This document shows, piece by piece, positions 35,473 through 43,660 of a stretch of 64,000 nucleotides of DNA; within the stretch, counting starts at the first letter, position 1; every line of letters begins with the position of its first letter. Position numbers and translations under genes: made by a program. This stretch comes from Collinsella phocaeensis (GTDB lineage: Bacteria > Actinomycetota > Coriobacteriia > Coriobacteriales > Coriobacteriaceae): the NCBI RefSeq assembly GCF_900119895.1, contig NZ_FQLR01000004.1, positions 434,001 through 498,000 on the forward strand. The letters are read 5' to 3'. Under the pieces are notes generated by a model. That model saw nothing but the letters and a program-made list of their open reading frames with translations, did not search any database and was not told the DNA's origin.

Positions 35473-36189
35473 CTACAGCACGAAGGCGGCGGCGACCGCG
35501 ACGATCAGGGCGGGGAGCATGTTGGCGACGCGGAACTTCGTCCCCCAGATGAGGTTGACGCCCACGCAGAAGATCAGGATCGACCCAACGGCGGAGAGGT
35601 TGGCGACGGCGCCCGCCGTCATGATGGGCTGAAGCAGGCGCGCGAGCAGGGTGATGGCGCCCTGGAACACGAGGACGGGGATGGCGGAGAAGATGCACCC
35701 GCGGCCCATGGAGGCCGTCATCGTGCAGGTGAGCAGCGCGTCGATGGCGCCCTTGAGCGCAAGCGTGCTCCAGTCGCCGGCGATGCCGTCCTGGATCGCG
35801 CCCACGATGGACATGGCGCCTATGGCGACGGTGAGCGAGGCGGTCACGAAGGCGTCGACGAACTTGGGGTCTTCGCTGCTGCTCGTGGCGTACTTGAGCC
35901 ATTCGCCGAAGCGGCCGATCTGGCGGTCCGGGTCGAGGGCCTCACCGATGAGTGACCCGATGGCGAGCGAGAGCACCACGAGGGCCGTGCCGCCGCCGAC
36001 GAGCTTACCGCCGTCGATGGAGAGCATGCCGCCCATGGCGCCCGAGATGCCCGCGAACAGGATGCCCGCGGCGGTCGCCTTGAGCAGCGAGTCTTGGATG
36101 CGCGGGGTGAAGAACCGACCGAACGCGGTGCCGATGAGCCCTCCGGCGAGGATGAGCGCGACGTTGACGACGGTTCCGAGTCCAACCAT
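35473..36189 (-). CDS. DUF554 family membrane protein
   Basis: A 238-residue protein with about seven helices. The start MVGLGTVVNVALILAGGLIG and the segments AAGILFAGISGAMGGMLSID, LVVLSLAIGSLIGEALDPDR and DAFVTASLTVAIGAMSIVGA are typical for DUF554 (YdfK-like) proteins. Their function is unknown; a transport role is suspected. GAGGAGG lies 8 bases before the ATG at 36189, so a longer frame reaching 36450 is rejected. Confidence 0.9.
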   Translation of the reverse strand: MVGLGTVVNVALILAGGLIGTAFGRFFTPRIQDSLLKATAAGILFAGISGAMGGMLSIDGGKLVGGGTALVVLSLAIGSLIGEALDPDRQIGRFGEWLKYATSSSEDPKFVDAFVTASLTVAIGAMSIVGAIQDGIAGDWSTLALKGAIDALLTCTMTASMGRGCIFSAIPVLVFQGAITLLARLLQPIMTAGAVANLSAVGSILIFCVGVNLIWGTKFRVANMLPALIVAVAAAFVL

Positions 36190-36320
36190 GGACAGGTCCT
36201 CCTCATGCAGAGAACGATACCCCATCCATCGTGGCGCGCTTGCGCAGGCGGCGCAAGGCCGCTCCGGCGGGCGCGGCGCATCTGAACGGGGGACGCCTGC
36301 GGGCTGCATCCCGGCCGCGC

Positions 36321-36770
36321 CTAGTCGAGCGAGCCCAGCAGGCCTTCGCAGCCGGCGACCACGTCGCGGTAGGTGGCGTCGAAGTCCCCGGTGTACCACG
36401 GGTCGGCCACGTCGCGCGGGCTGTCGGTGAAGTCGAGCAGGCGGACGCACTTGCCGTCTGGGTCATCGCCCAAGATGCGGCGCAGCCCGCGGGCGTTCTC
36501 GGCGTCCATGTAGACGATCAGGTCCCAGGCGCCGTACTCGTCCCGCTCGATCTGGCGCGCGCGGTGCGGCAGCACGGGCACGCCCGCCTCGCGCAGCTTG
36601 TTCACGGTGCCTCGGTGCGGCGGGTTGCCGATCTCCTCGCGCGAGGTCGCGGCGGAGTCGATGACGAACTCGTCGGCGCGCCCCGCGCGGTCGACCATGT
36701 CCTGGAACACGAACTGGGCCATGGTCGAGCGACAGATGTTGCCGTGGCAGACGAAGAGGACGCGGTGCAT
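36321..36770 (-). CDS. Low-molecular-weight protein-tyrosine phosphatase
   Basis: The 149-residue enzyme has the P-loop signature C-x5-R in MHRVLFVCHGNICRSTMAQF, with Cys8 as nucleophile and Arg14 binding phosphate. The general acid lies in DVADPWYTGDFDATYRDV near residue 120. It removes phosphate from tyrosine or, as in some bacteria, arginine residues. In many species such enzymes partner a tyrosine kinase controlling polysaccharide export; no kinase is near. AAAGGAGCCGCCC precedes the start at 36770. Confidence 0.94.
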   Translation of the reverse strand: MHRVLFVCHGNICRSTMAQFVFQDMVDRAGRADEFVIDSAATSREEIGNPPHRGTVNKLREAGVPVLPHRARQIERDEYGAWDLIVYMDAENARGLRRILGDDPDGKCVRLLDFTDSPRDVADPWYTGDFDATYRDVVAGCEGLLGSLD

Positions 36771-36853
36771 GGGCGGCTCCTTTCGGTTGGGGCTCCGCGG
36801 GCGCGCGCCGGCGCCGACGCGGGGACGGGTGCTGGCAACAGGATTGCACAAGA

Positions 36854-36883
36854 AAGCGCCCTGCGCGATAGGGCAGGGCGCTT
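36854..36883 (-). terminator. Terminator of the OPT transporter gene
   Basis: Arms AAGCGCCCTGC and GCAGGGCGCTT pair perfectly over 11 bp. On the minus strand the hairpin is followed by TCTTGT, so with the last arm bases the tract is TTTCTTGT. It stands 176 bases after the OPT stop and just ahead of the phosphatase gene. Confidence 0.7.
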
Positions 36884-37059
36884 AGGCGAACGCGTAAACC
36901 CGCGTCGAGGACCCGATCTGGCGCAAAGCGGCGGGTCCGACCGCATCCGGTTCGGGCCCGTCCGCTTTCGGCTCGGGGCGGGCGCGGCCCGGGGAGGCGC
37001 GCCGGGCTGGGGGAGGCGCGCCGGGACGCGGCCGGGAGCGCCCCCGGTGCGTGCGGTCC

Positions 37060-38766
37060 CTAGCCCGCGAGGCCCATCGCCACGGAGGCGAGCGCGATGA
37101 TCACGCCCACGATGGACTCGCCGCCGAGCACGCCGGACGCGACGATGATGCCGCGCTCCTCGTGCGTGGTCTCCGCTTCGGTGCCGTGCGGCGCGTCTGA
37201 AGCGGTCGAGCCCAGCTTCTGCGCCTTCGCCGCGCCGACCCGGTCGTACACCGCTTTGGCGAGCGCGCCGAGCGCTGCGGTGAGGGACATGTAGAAGGGC
37301 AGGTAGACGCCGAGTCCGAGCATCATGGACGGCAGCCCGGCGCAATGCAGGAGGATGCCGGCGGCGAGGCCCGCCAGGAAGGCGGGGACGCTGGGGATGC
37401 CCGAGACCATGGTGGCGACCACGCTGGCCTGCGCGGCCACGAAGGTCTGCCCGGGGCCGAAGGCGCCGGTGCCGTACGCCTGCACGAGCACGAGCATCAC
37501 CGCGACGGACACGAGGCAGCCGAGCAGCGCGCCCGCGGCCTGCCCGCGCCAGAGCGCGCGCGGGTCGGTGCCGATGATGGCGCCGGTCTTGAAGTCGCTC
37601 ATCACGTCGCCGGCGAGGCCGCACGCGATGGCGATGACGCATGCCACGAAGAACAGCTTGACCTGGTCGGATTCGCCGAGGGCCGCCACGACGAGCAGCA
37701 CGATGAGGCCGAAGATCTCCATGGGGTCGATGCCGGTCTGGCCCACGGACTGCGCGCTCATGATGGTCGTCACGAAGGAGAGCGCCACCACGACGGCGCA
37801 CACGGCGGGGGAGAGTCCGATGCCGAAGCAAGCGAGCAGCGCCGCGGCGGCGGTGAGCAGGCCGAGAGCGCCCGCGTCGACGCGGCCCATGCGCGCGCCG
37901 CCCTCGGCCACGCCGCCCTCGCGCCCGGCGCGCGCCCGGCGCAGCATGCCGGCGGCCTTGGGCGGGATGTCGCGCACGATGACGCCCAGCCCCGAGCCCA
38001 TCATGAGGCCCATGCCCAGGCTCGAGACGATGCCCTGGGCGCCCGCGACGTCCCATAGGCCCGCGGCGGTGCCGCCCACGATGATGCCGAAGTTGCCCAG
38101 CACGGCGCCCGCGAACCAGAAGGCCACGGCCGCCCCGCCCACCAGAAAGCCCACGGAGAGCAGCATGGGCGAGTTGTAGACGGCGAAGCTCACGCCCGGG
38201 ATGGGCAGGGCGGCGAGCATGGTGGGCACGACGCCCAGCACGTCGCGCGCCACGCACCAGGCGCCGGCGAGGCCCATCGAGCCGAACAGCGCGCGGCCGG
38301 TCGCCCCGCCCGCGCGGCTCGCCTGCAGCGTCTTGGCCGCGGCGGTGCCGATGGGGTACTCCAGGTCGGACTCCTCCACGAAGCGCCGGCGGATGAGGGC
38401 CGTGCACACGAGGCCGAGCAGCGTGCCGGCGAGCGCGGCGGCGAGCAGCTCGGCCGGGCTCACCTCGTCGGCGAGCCCGAGCATCCAGATGCCGGGCACG
38501 GTGAACGCGATGCCGCCGGCGACCATGGAGCCCGCAGACATGATGACCTGGGTGATATTTGCTTCGTTGAGGCTCGTGCGGCCGAGCGCGCGCAGCAGCA
38601 CGAGGGCCGTGATGGAGGTGAAGATGGTGGGCCACGGCAGGGCTCCCATCTTGAGGGCCGTGTACATGGACGAGGCCGTGATGACGACGCAGCCGAGGCA
38701 GCCGATGACGATGCCGGCGCAGCTCAGCTGCCCGCGCTCCTCGGCGCGGAAGGGTGCATGCTTCAT
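37060..38766 (-). CDS. OPT-family oligopeptide transporter
   Basis: The 568-residue protein has about fourteen predicted helices. The first region has IVIGCLGCVVITASSMYTAL and KMGALPWPTIFTSITALVLL. Later come NEANITQVIMSAGSMVAGGI, a hallmark of the bacterial OPT group, and FMSLTAALGALAKAV towards the end. OPT carriers import small peptides or metal chelates with protons. It stands alone, convergent with no neighbour, with its own terminator and a promoter region shared with coaX at 38767-38880. Confidence 0.9.
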   Translation of the reverse strand: MKHAPFRAEERGQLSCAGIVIGCLGCVVITASSMYTALKMGALPWPTIFTSITALVLLRALGRTSLNEANITQVIMSAGSMVAGGIAFTVPGIWMLGLADEVSPAELLAAALAGTLLGLVCTALIRRRFVEESDLEYPIGTAAAKTLQASRAGGATGRALFGSMGLAGAWCVARDVLGVVPTMLAALPIPGVSFAVYNSPMLLSVGFLVGGAAVAFWFAGAVLGNFGIIVGGTAAGLWDVAGAQGIVSSLGMGLMMGSGLGVIVRDIPPKAAGMLRRARAGREGGVAEGGARMGRVDAGALGLLTAAAALLACFGIGLSPAVCAVVVALSFVTTIMSAQSVGQTGIDPMEIFGLIVLLVVAALGESDQVKLFFVACVIAIACGLAGDVMSDFKTGAIIGTDPRALWRGQAAGALLGCLVSVAVMLVLVQAYGTGAFGPGQTFVAAQASVVATMVSGIPSVPAFLAGLAAGILLHCAGLPSMMLGLGVYLPFYMSLTAALGALAKAVYDRVGAAKAQKLGSTASDAPHGTEAETTHEERGIIVASGVLGGESIVGVIIALASVAMGLAG

Positions 38767-38880
38767 GCGGTTCTCCTTCGTATATCCGCTCCCCCTCGAT
38801 GGGGAGTCGGGTTACGACAACAGGACCGGTATAGTATAGGCGCACAAGGCCTTCGGCGGATGCTCGAGGAAAGGAAGAAC
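38767..38880. promoter_or_regulatory. Divergent promoter region between the OPT gene and coaX
   Basis: The 114 bases between divergent starts contain TATAGT at 38830-38835 for the plus strand. Ribosome sites are GGAGAA before the OPT start and GGAAAGGA before coaX. The -35 boxes are not clear. Confidence 0.4.
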
Positions 38881-39723
38881 ATGGGCGAAGCAGCAGCGGC
38901 GGCGATCACGGCACCGCGCGGCCCCGGGGAGCCCGGGGCGGACGGCGCGGCGCGCACCCCGGACCTTCTGGCGGTCGACCTCGGTAACACCGCGACGCGC
39001 CTCGGGGCGTTCGCGGGCGAGGAGCTGCTGGGCACCTGGGACCTCACCACGCCGGACCGCATCACGGCCGACGAGGCGTGCGCCCAGATCTCCGGCGCGC
39101 TGGCGATGATGGACGTGGGCACCCCGTCGTCGTCCATCCTCGCCAGCGTGGTGCCCCAGCTCACCGATGCGTGGCGTTCCGCCCTGGCGCGAGCGTGCCC
39201 GTCCCGGCCGCTCGTGGTGGGGCCTGGCCTCAAGACCGGCCTGCGCATGCGCTACGACGACCCGGCCGAGGTCGGGGCGGACCGCGTGGCCGATGCGCTT
39301 GCTGCCCGCATCTCGTATGGGGCCCCCGTCGTGGTGGTGGACCTGGGCACGACGACCAACATCGAGGTCGTGGACGCGTCGGGCTCCTTCGCCGGCGGCG
39401 TGATCGCGCCAGGCGTCGCCCTCGGGGCGCGCTCGCTCGCCCAGGCGGCCGCGCGCCTGCCCGTCATCGAGCTCGCCGCCCCGCCGTGCGTGATCGGGCG
39501 CAGCACGCGCGCGGCGATGCAGTCCGGTGTGGTGCTGGGCGAGGTGGCCCGGATCGACGGGCTGCTCGACGCGGTGATGGGGGAGCTCGGGGCGCAGGCA
39601 CCCATCGTGGTCACGGGCGACGGCGCGTCCGAGATGGCGGCGCTCATCTCCCACGAGGCGGCGGTGGACGAGACGCTCACCCTGCGCGGGCTCATGCGCA
39701 TCTGGAGGACGAACCGCCGCTAG
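38881..39723 (+). CDS. coaX: Type III pantothenate kinase
   Basis: The 280-residue enzyme phosphorylates pantothenate, the first step of coenzyme A synthesis. After a 30-residue Ala/Gly-rich leader it reads LLAVDLGNTATRLGAFAGEE, where Asp and the LGN motif bind phosphate. It has PEVGADRVADAL-like DPAEVGADRVADALAARI near residue 125 and VVDLGTTTNIEVVDASGSF, the second ASKHA phosphate loop. GGVIAPGVALGARSLAQAAA and MQSGVVLGEVARIDGLLDAV complete the match. The poorly conserved N-terminal leader could mean a later true start, but GGAAAGGA supports 38881. Confidence 0.95.
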   Translation: MGEAAAAAITAPRGPGEPGADGAARTPDLLAVDLGNTATRLGAFAGEELLGTWDLTTPDRITADEACAQISGALAMMDVGTPSSSILASVVPQLTDAWRSALARACPSRPLVVGPGLKTGLRMRYDDPAEVGADRVADALAARISYGAPVVVVDLGTTTNIEVVDASGSFAGGVIAPGVALGARSLAQAAARLPVIELAAPPCVIGRSTRAAMQSGVVLGEVARIDGLLDAVMGELGAQAPIVVTGDGASEMAALISHEAAVDETLTLRGLMRIWRTNRR

Positions 39724-39951
39724 GGCCCGGGACTGCGGCTGCGGACGGATGCCCGTCGGAACCGCCGCCGGCTGCGGGAGGCCGCCGGGCCGGAGCGCAC
39801 CCCGCCTCGCGCGCCGACCGCCCCGGCTCCCGCCGTGCGCCGGGCGGACGCGCGCTGTGCTTGCGCTGTCTTTCCGGGCCGCCGGCGCGACGCGCGCCCG
39901 TCGGGCTGCGTATACTGGCGGCAACGGATACCCGCGTATCAGGAGGAACCC

Positions 39952-40500
39952 ATGGATGCCCGTCAGATCTCCCGAATCGGCCTCGTCGTCGCCCTGCTCG
40001 CCGTCTCGGCGTGGGTGACCGTCCCGTTCGGCCCCGTTCCCTTCACGCTGCAGACGATGGCGCTCGCGCTCGTGCCCGCGGTGCTCGACCGCAAGGGCGC
40101 TCTCGCCGCCGTCGCGGCCTACCTGCTGCTCGGCGGCATCGGCCTGCCCGTCTTCTCCGGCTTCGGTGGCGGCGTGGGCGTGCTCGCCGGCCCGACCGGC
40201 GGGTTCCTGTGGGGCTTCCTGGCCGGTATGGCGGCGGCCTGCACGCTGCTGCGCGTCCTGCCCGAGACGATGCCGCGCCCCGCGCGCGTGCTCGTCGCCG
40301 ACGTGGTGATGCTGCTCATCGCGTATGCGTGCGGCACCGTGCAGCTCATGGCCGTCGCGTCTCTCGAGCTCATCCCGGCGCTCGCCATGGCGGTCTTCCC
40401 GTTCATCGTCCCCGACGCCGTCAAGCTCGCGGTCGGGTCGCGCGCGGGCTGCGTCGTCGCCCGCGCCGAGGAGCGCCGCGCGGGAGGGGCTGCGGCCTAA
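39952..40500 (+). CDS. bioY: BioY, substrate-binding component of a biotin ECF transporter
   Basis: A 182-residue membrane protein with six predicted helices. RIGLVVALLAVSAWVTVPFG and PVPFTLQTMALALVPAVLDR hold the BioY signature, followed by AYLLLGGIGLPVFSGFGGGV and GPTGGFLWGFLAGMAAACT. It binds biotin and works with an energising module (EcfA, EcfT) that is not in this window. AGGAGG is 6 bases before the ATG at 39952. The C-terminal tail is basic (RAGCVVARAEERR). Confidence 0.94.
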   Translation: MDARQISRIGLVVALLAVSAWVTVPFGPVPFTLQTMALALVPAVLDRKGALAAVAAYLLLGGIGLPVFSGFGGGVGVLAGPTGGFLWGFLAGMAAACTLLRVLPETMPRPARVLVADVVMLLIAYACGTVQLMAVASLELIPALAMAVFPFIVPDAVKLAVGSRAGCVVARAEERRAGGAAA

Positions 40501-40572
40501 GGGGGCGTGCGACGTCTGCCGCGGTCACCGAGGGGAATCGCGCGATATCCCGGCCTGACAGGTGAACGTTAT

Positions 40573-40617
40573 ATGCGAACGGGCCCGGCTTCGAGAGGAA
40601 GCCGGGCCCGTTCGCAT
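40573..40617. terminator. Bidirectional terminator hairpin between bioY and the helical-repeat genes
   Basis: The arms ATGCGAACGGGCCCGGCTT (40573-40591) and AAGCCGGGCCCGTTCGCAT (40599-40617) pair perfectly over 19 bp with a 7-base loop. It separates converging genes. A T-run is missing on both strands. Confidence 0.65.
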
Positions 40618-40757
40618 GGTTCTCGATGCTCGCCGTCTGGAGGCATCGCGGCCATGGGGCCGGGGAGCGATCGGCGTGCGTGCGGCCATGGGGGCGGGGA
40701 CGGCTGCCCGGCCCCGGGGGTCGCGCGGGTCGCGTCGGATGGCCCCGAAGCCTCGCT

Positions 40758-41858
40758 CTAGAAGCCGTAGCGCGCGGCAAAGCGCTCCGAGGCGTCCGCG
40801 ACGCCCTCGACCGAGGCGGCCCAGTCCGCGAAGTCCGGCGTGTCGGCCAGGATGCCGTCGGCCTCCCAAACCGCCTGGTGGGTGAGCTCCCAGGCCTCGC
40901 GCACCGGCGGGCGCACGGGGAGGTAGGGCTCGAGGAACGTGGGGTTGAGCAGGAAGAACGCGGCGCCCTCGCAGCGGGCGACCAGGTCGCGCAGCGCGCG
41001 CCGGGCGTTCTTGCGCCGCCCGAGCTTGTACAGCAGGATGGTGCGTCCGAGCAGGTACCAGGGGGAGTCCTCGAGGGGCGCCGGGCGCCCTTCGGCCGTC
41101 TCCGCCGGCCGGTCGTCGCCGGTCGCCCCGCCCGCGTCCGCGTCCGCCGGCGCGGCGCTCCGCCGCTCGTCGTCGTTCGCCAGCTCGAAGAAGCCGCGCT
41201 CGTCCTCGAGGCGCGCGAGCGCGAGCAGCAGGATGCCGCGCCCGCGCTCCCAGAAGCCGTCGGCGCGCATGAGGCGCTGGGCGTAGGCGGCCGCGGCGCG
41301 GTAGCGCGCGCTCGCCAGGCAGAGCTGCGCGATGGCCTCGACCGTGTGCAGCCAGCCCACGGCGACGGGGTTCGCCCGGATCTTCTCGGCCGCGCTCCCG
41401 GCGCCGTCGTCGGGCCAGATGCGCGGCGCGTCGGCGTCGAAGCCGTCGACGGTCGCGGCGAGGTGCTCGCGGGCCTCGCGCTCGAGCGCCATGAGGTCGG
41501 CGAGGCAGGCGTCCACGGGCACGTCGGCGAGCAGGATGTCGGTCAGGCGCGCGTCGATGCACATGCGGTCGTGCGCCCCGATGCGGGCCAGCTCCGCGCG
41601 CGCGGCGTCGAACAGCTCGTTGCGCTGCCGGTCGAACTCGTCGTCCGGCAGGTCCTGCATGCGCCAGAGCGCGTCGAGCAGCTGGTCGCGCACCTCCCAG
41701 TAGGAGAGCAGCGCGCGGGCGTGGTCGTCCGTCGCGTACTTGGCGGGGTCGCGGCGGATCTCCTCGCGCAGCAGCCTGAGGCCGCCGGGCGTGAGCTGCT
41801 CGTGCGAGGCGAGGTAGGCGTGCTCGAGGTATGCGGGAACGTAGACGGAGGGCTCCAT
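40758..41858 (-). CDS. Helical-repeat (TPR-like) protein of unknown function
   Basis: The 366-residue product begins MEPSVYVPAYLEHAYLASHE. It is rich in Ala, Arg and Leu, with helix pairs resembling tetratricopeptide repeats (SARYRAAAAYAQRLMRADGF, YLLGRTILLYKLGRRKNARR). No signal peptide or membrane segment is seen, so it is probably cytoplasmic. A spacer of about 40 residues in the middle (APADADAGGATGDDRPAETA) is disordered and variable. The start overlaps the stop of the upstream gene as TGATG. The two neighbours share length and helical character but little clear identity. No family is recognised. Confidence 0.7.
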   Translation of the reverse strand: MEPSVYVPAYLEHAYLASHEQLTPGGLRLLREEIRRDPAKYATDDHARALLSYWEVRDQLLDALWRMQDLPDDEFDRQRNELFDAARAELARIGAHDRMCIDARLTDILLADVPVDACLADLMALEREAREHLAATVDGFDADAPRIWPDDGAGSAAEKIRANPVAVGWLHTVEAIAQLCLASARYRAAAAYAQRLMRADGFWERGRGILLLALARLEDERGFFELANDDERRSAAPADADAGGATGDDRPAETAEGRPAPLEDSPWYLLGRTILLYKLGRRKNARRALRDLVARCEGAAFFLLNPTFLEPYLPVRPPVREAWELTHQAVWEADGILADTPDFADWAASVEGVADASERFAARYGF

Positions 41859-42955
41859 CAGGCACCACCTTCCTCGCCGCCGGCGATCGGCGGCATCGGG
41901 GTCTGGGCGAGCTCGGCGGGCAGCGCGCCGCGTACCAGCTCGTGCGTGGCGACCCATACGGCGAAGCCGGCGTTGTCCGGCGTCCCGAGACCCTCCTGGA
42001 GCAACGGGGTGCACTCGCTCACGGCGAGCACGAGCTCGTCGAGGCTGCCGGGCTCCACGCGGGGGCGGCAGAAGAGCGCCTCGGGGAACTCGGCCTGGAA
42101 GTGCAGGGCGGCCGCGCCCTCGCGGTAGACGGAGAGCAGCTGGCGGAGCCAGTCGGTGGCGACCTCGTAGTCGCAGGAGCGGTAGGCGCCGCTCATGAGG
42201 GCGAGGATGCTCCAGGCGTCGTCGGGGTGCTCGGCGTCGCAGCCGACGGACAGCTTCCGACCCTGCATCCAGGCGGGAAGGAACCGGTAAGCGGCCTCGT
42301 GGCGCCGGCGCCAGGCGAAGATCTCGGCGGGGCCGGCCTCGAGCTTGCCGAGCGCCAGCATGCCGCTGTGGCGGACGCCCACGGCGTCGGTGGGCGCGAG
42401 GGCGAGGCAGGTCTCGGCGGTCTCGAGGGCGAGGCGGTATCGGCCGGCGATGACGGCCTGGGCGGCGGTGGCGGCGAGCCAGCGCAGGTAGGGGCGCTGC
42501 GCGAGGTCGTCGCAGAACTCGCGGTCGTATTCGTCGCGCTCGGCCTCGACGGTCGCGGCGAGCGCGGCCTCGACGCGCGGGGCGTGCTCGAGCAGGTACT
42601 CGACGTAGGCGTCGTTGCTCGCGGCCTGCAGCGCGACGAGCATGCGCCGCGCGTCCCAGTTCGCCTCGTCCAGCGATGCCGCCTCGGACAGGAGTCCCTC
42701 GGCGCGCGCCTCGAGCTCCTGGATGTGGGCCTCGTCCTGCATGAAGGGGACCTGGTAGTCGAGCAGCTCGGCGGCCTGCGCCGTGAGGTGGAAGGAGCGG
42801 TCGCGGTCCGTGCGGACGAGCTGCGAGGCGTCCGTGCGGTACGCCTCGGCGCACGACCGGATGAAGTCGACGTCGCGCACGGGGTCCTTGCCCTCGCGGC
42901 GCAGCGCCTCCAGGATCAGGCGCAGACTGTCTTCCTCGACGGGGTCGAAGGCCAC
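41858..42955 (-). CDS. Helical-repeat (TPR-like) protein of unknown function, partner gene
   Basis: A 365-residue soluble helical protein. The clearest repeat-like pair is YLRWLAATAAQAVIAGRYRL followed by ALETAETCLALAPTDAVGVR, a good TPR consensus with small residues at helix crossings. The C-terminal half has RREHEAAYRFLP-like AWRRRHEAAYRFLPAWMQGR and DDAWSILALMSGAYRSCDYE. It is translationally coupled to the gene at 40758, so the two proteins may bind each other. GAAAAGAGGA precedes the ATG. No enzyme motif is visible and the function is unknown. Confidence 0.7.
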   Translation of the reverse strand: MAFDPVEEDSLRLILEALRREGKDPVRDVDFIRSCAEAYRTDASQLVRTDRDRSFHLTAQAAELLDYQVPFMQDEAHIQELEARAEGLLSEAASLDEANWDARRMLVALQAASNDAYVEYLLEHAPRVEAALAATVEAERDEYDREFCDDLAQRPYLRWLAATAAQAVIAGRYRLALETAETCLALAPTDAVGVRHSGMLALGKLEAGPAEIFAWRRRHEAAYRFLPAWMQGRKLSVGCDAEHPDDAWSILALMSGAYRSCDYEVATDWLRQLLSVYREGAAALHFQAEFPEALFCRPRVEPGSLDELVLAVSECTPLLQEGLGTPDNAGFAVWVATHELVRGALPAELAQTPMPPIAGGEEGGA

Positions 42956-43660
42956 GGCGGGTTCCTCTTTTCTGTAGGTGCGGGCGGCGGGGCCGCGCGT
43001 GCGCGCGCCATCGCTGCCAGCGGGTCGTTATCGGTAAACCCACAGTGTAGCAGGCGGGGCGCGGGGTCGATGGCTGCCGAGCCGTTTGGAAGGATATGAC
43101 CACGATTGCCGGAGGCGCGCGCCGGTCGCTCGCCGCGCGCCGCGCGCGCCTGGTCGCGATCGGGCTTCGCCGAGTGCACAGCGCCGGGCGAGGGGCCCGC
43201 GCCGAGTCTCGGCTCGCGGCGCCCGGTTGCCGCGTCGTCGCGCCGCCGTGCCGCCTGGTTGCGTCGACGTCCCGCCAACGCGATGCATCGCCGTGCCGCC
43301 TGGTTGCCGTGTTGCCGGCGCACCTTGCCGCCGCGCCGCGCCCTGCGCCCGGGCGCGTGCTGCCCCGCTGGTCGCGGCAAAGCGCCCGCGGGGTGCGGTT
43401 TCGGCCAGGTGGTCCTCTGGTACATACCACATTCGAGGTGTGCCGGCTTCGACTTTCCGCTCACCGCCCGAAGTCAAACGTCCGCAGGGTAACTGTGACT
43501 AAAACGTTTTAGGTGGGTAAAATGATGTCGGTTCGTGCCTAGGCGCGGACAACCGCCGCTGAGAAGACCAGTGACGGCCGCTTCGGTCCAAACGGGGCCG
43601 CTCGTGTGCCCCGTGCGTCAGAGCAAGTCAGAGAGAGGCTTGCCGATTGGGAGGCAACAT
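42956..43660. other. Long GC-rich intergenic stretch with the alcohol dehydrogenase promoter
   Basis: No gene can be supported in these 705 bases. A short imperfect duplication, GCCGTGCCGCCTGGTTG, occurs at about 43245 and 43290. The last 170 bases are AT-richer and hold the operator palindrome and a promoter of the downstream gene. The ribosome site is GGGAGG at 43649-43654. Confidence 0.5.
43494..43523 (+). promoter_or_regulatory. Promoter with a LacI-type operator palindrome
   Basis: CTAAAACGTTTTAG (43499-43512) is a perfect 14-bp palindrome with the central CG and AAAACGTTTT core typical of LacI/GalR-family operators. It lies between TGTGAC (43494-43499) and TAAAAT (43518-43523), which would serve as -35 and -10 with an 18-base spacer. 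A repressor bound here would block the promoter. Confidence 0.6.

Noticed and set aside
40758-43430. A single 890-codon minus-strand frame
   Set aside because: Only its last 367 codons form a sensible protein; the upstream part overlays the other helical-repeat gene and is Arg/Pro-rich, and a coupled TGATG start is present at 41858.
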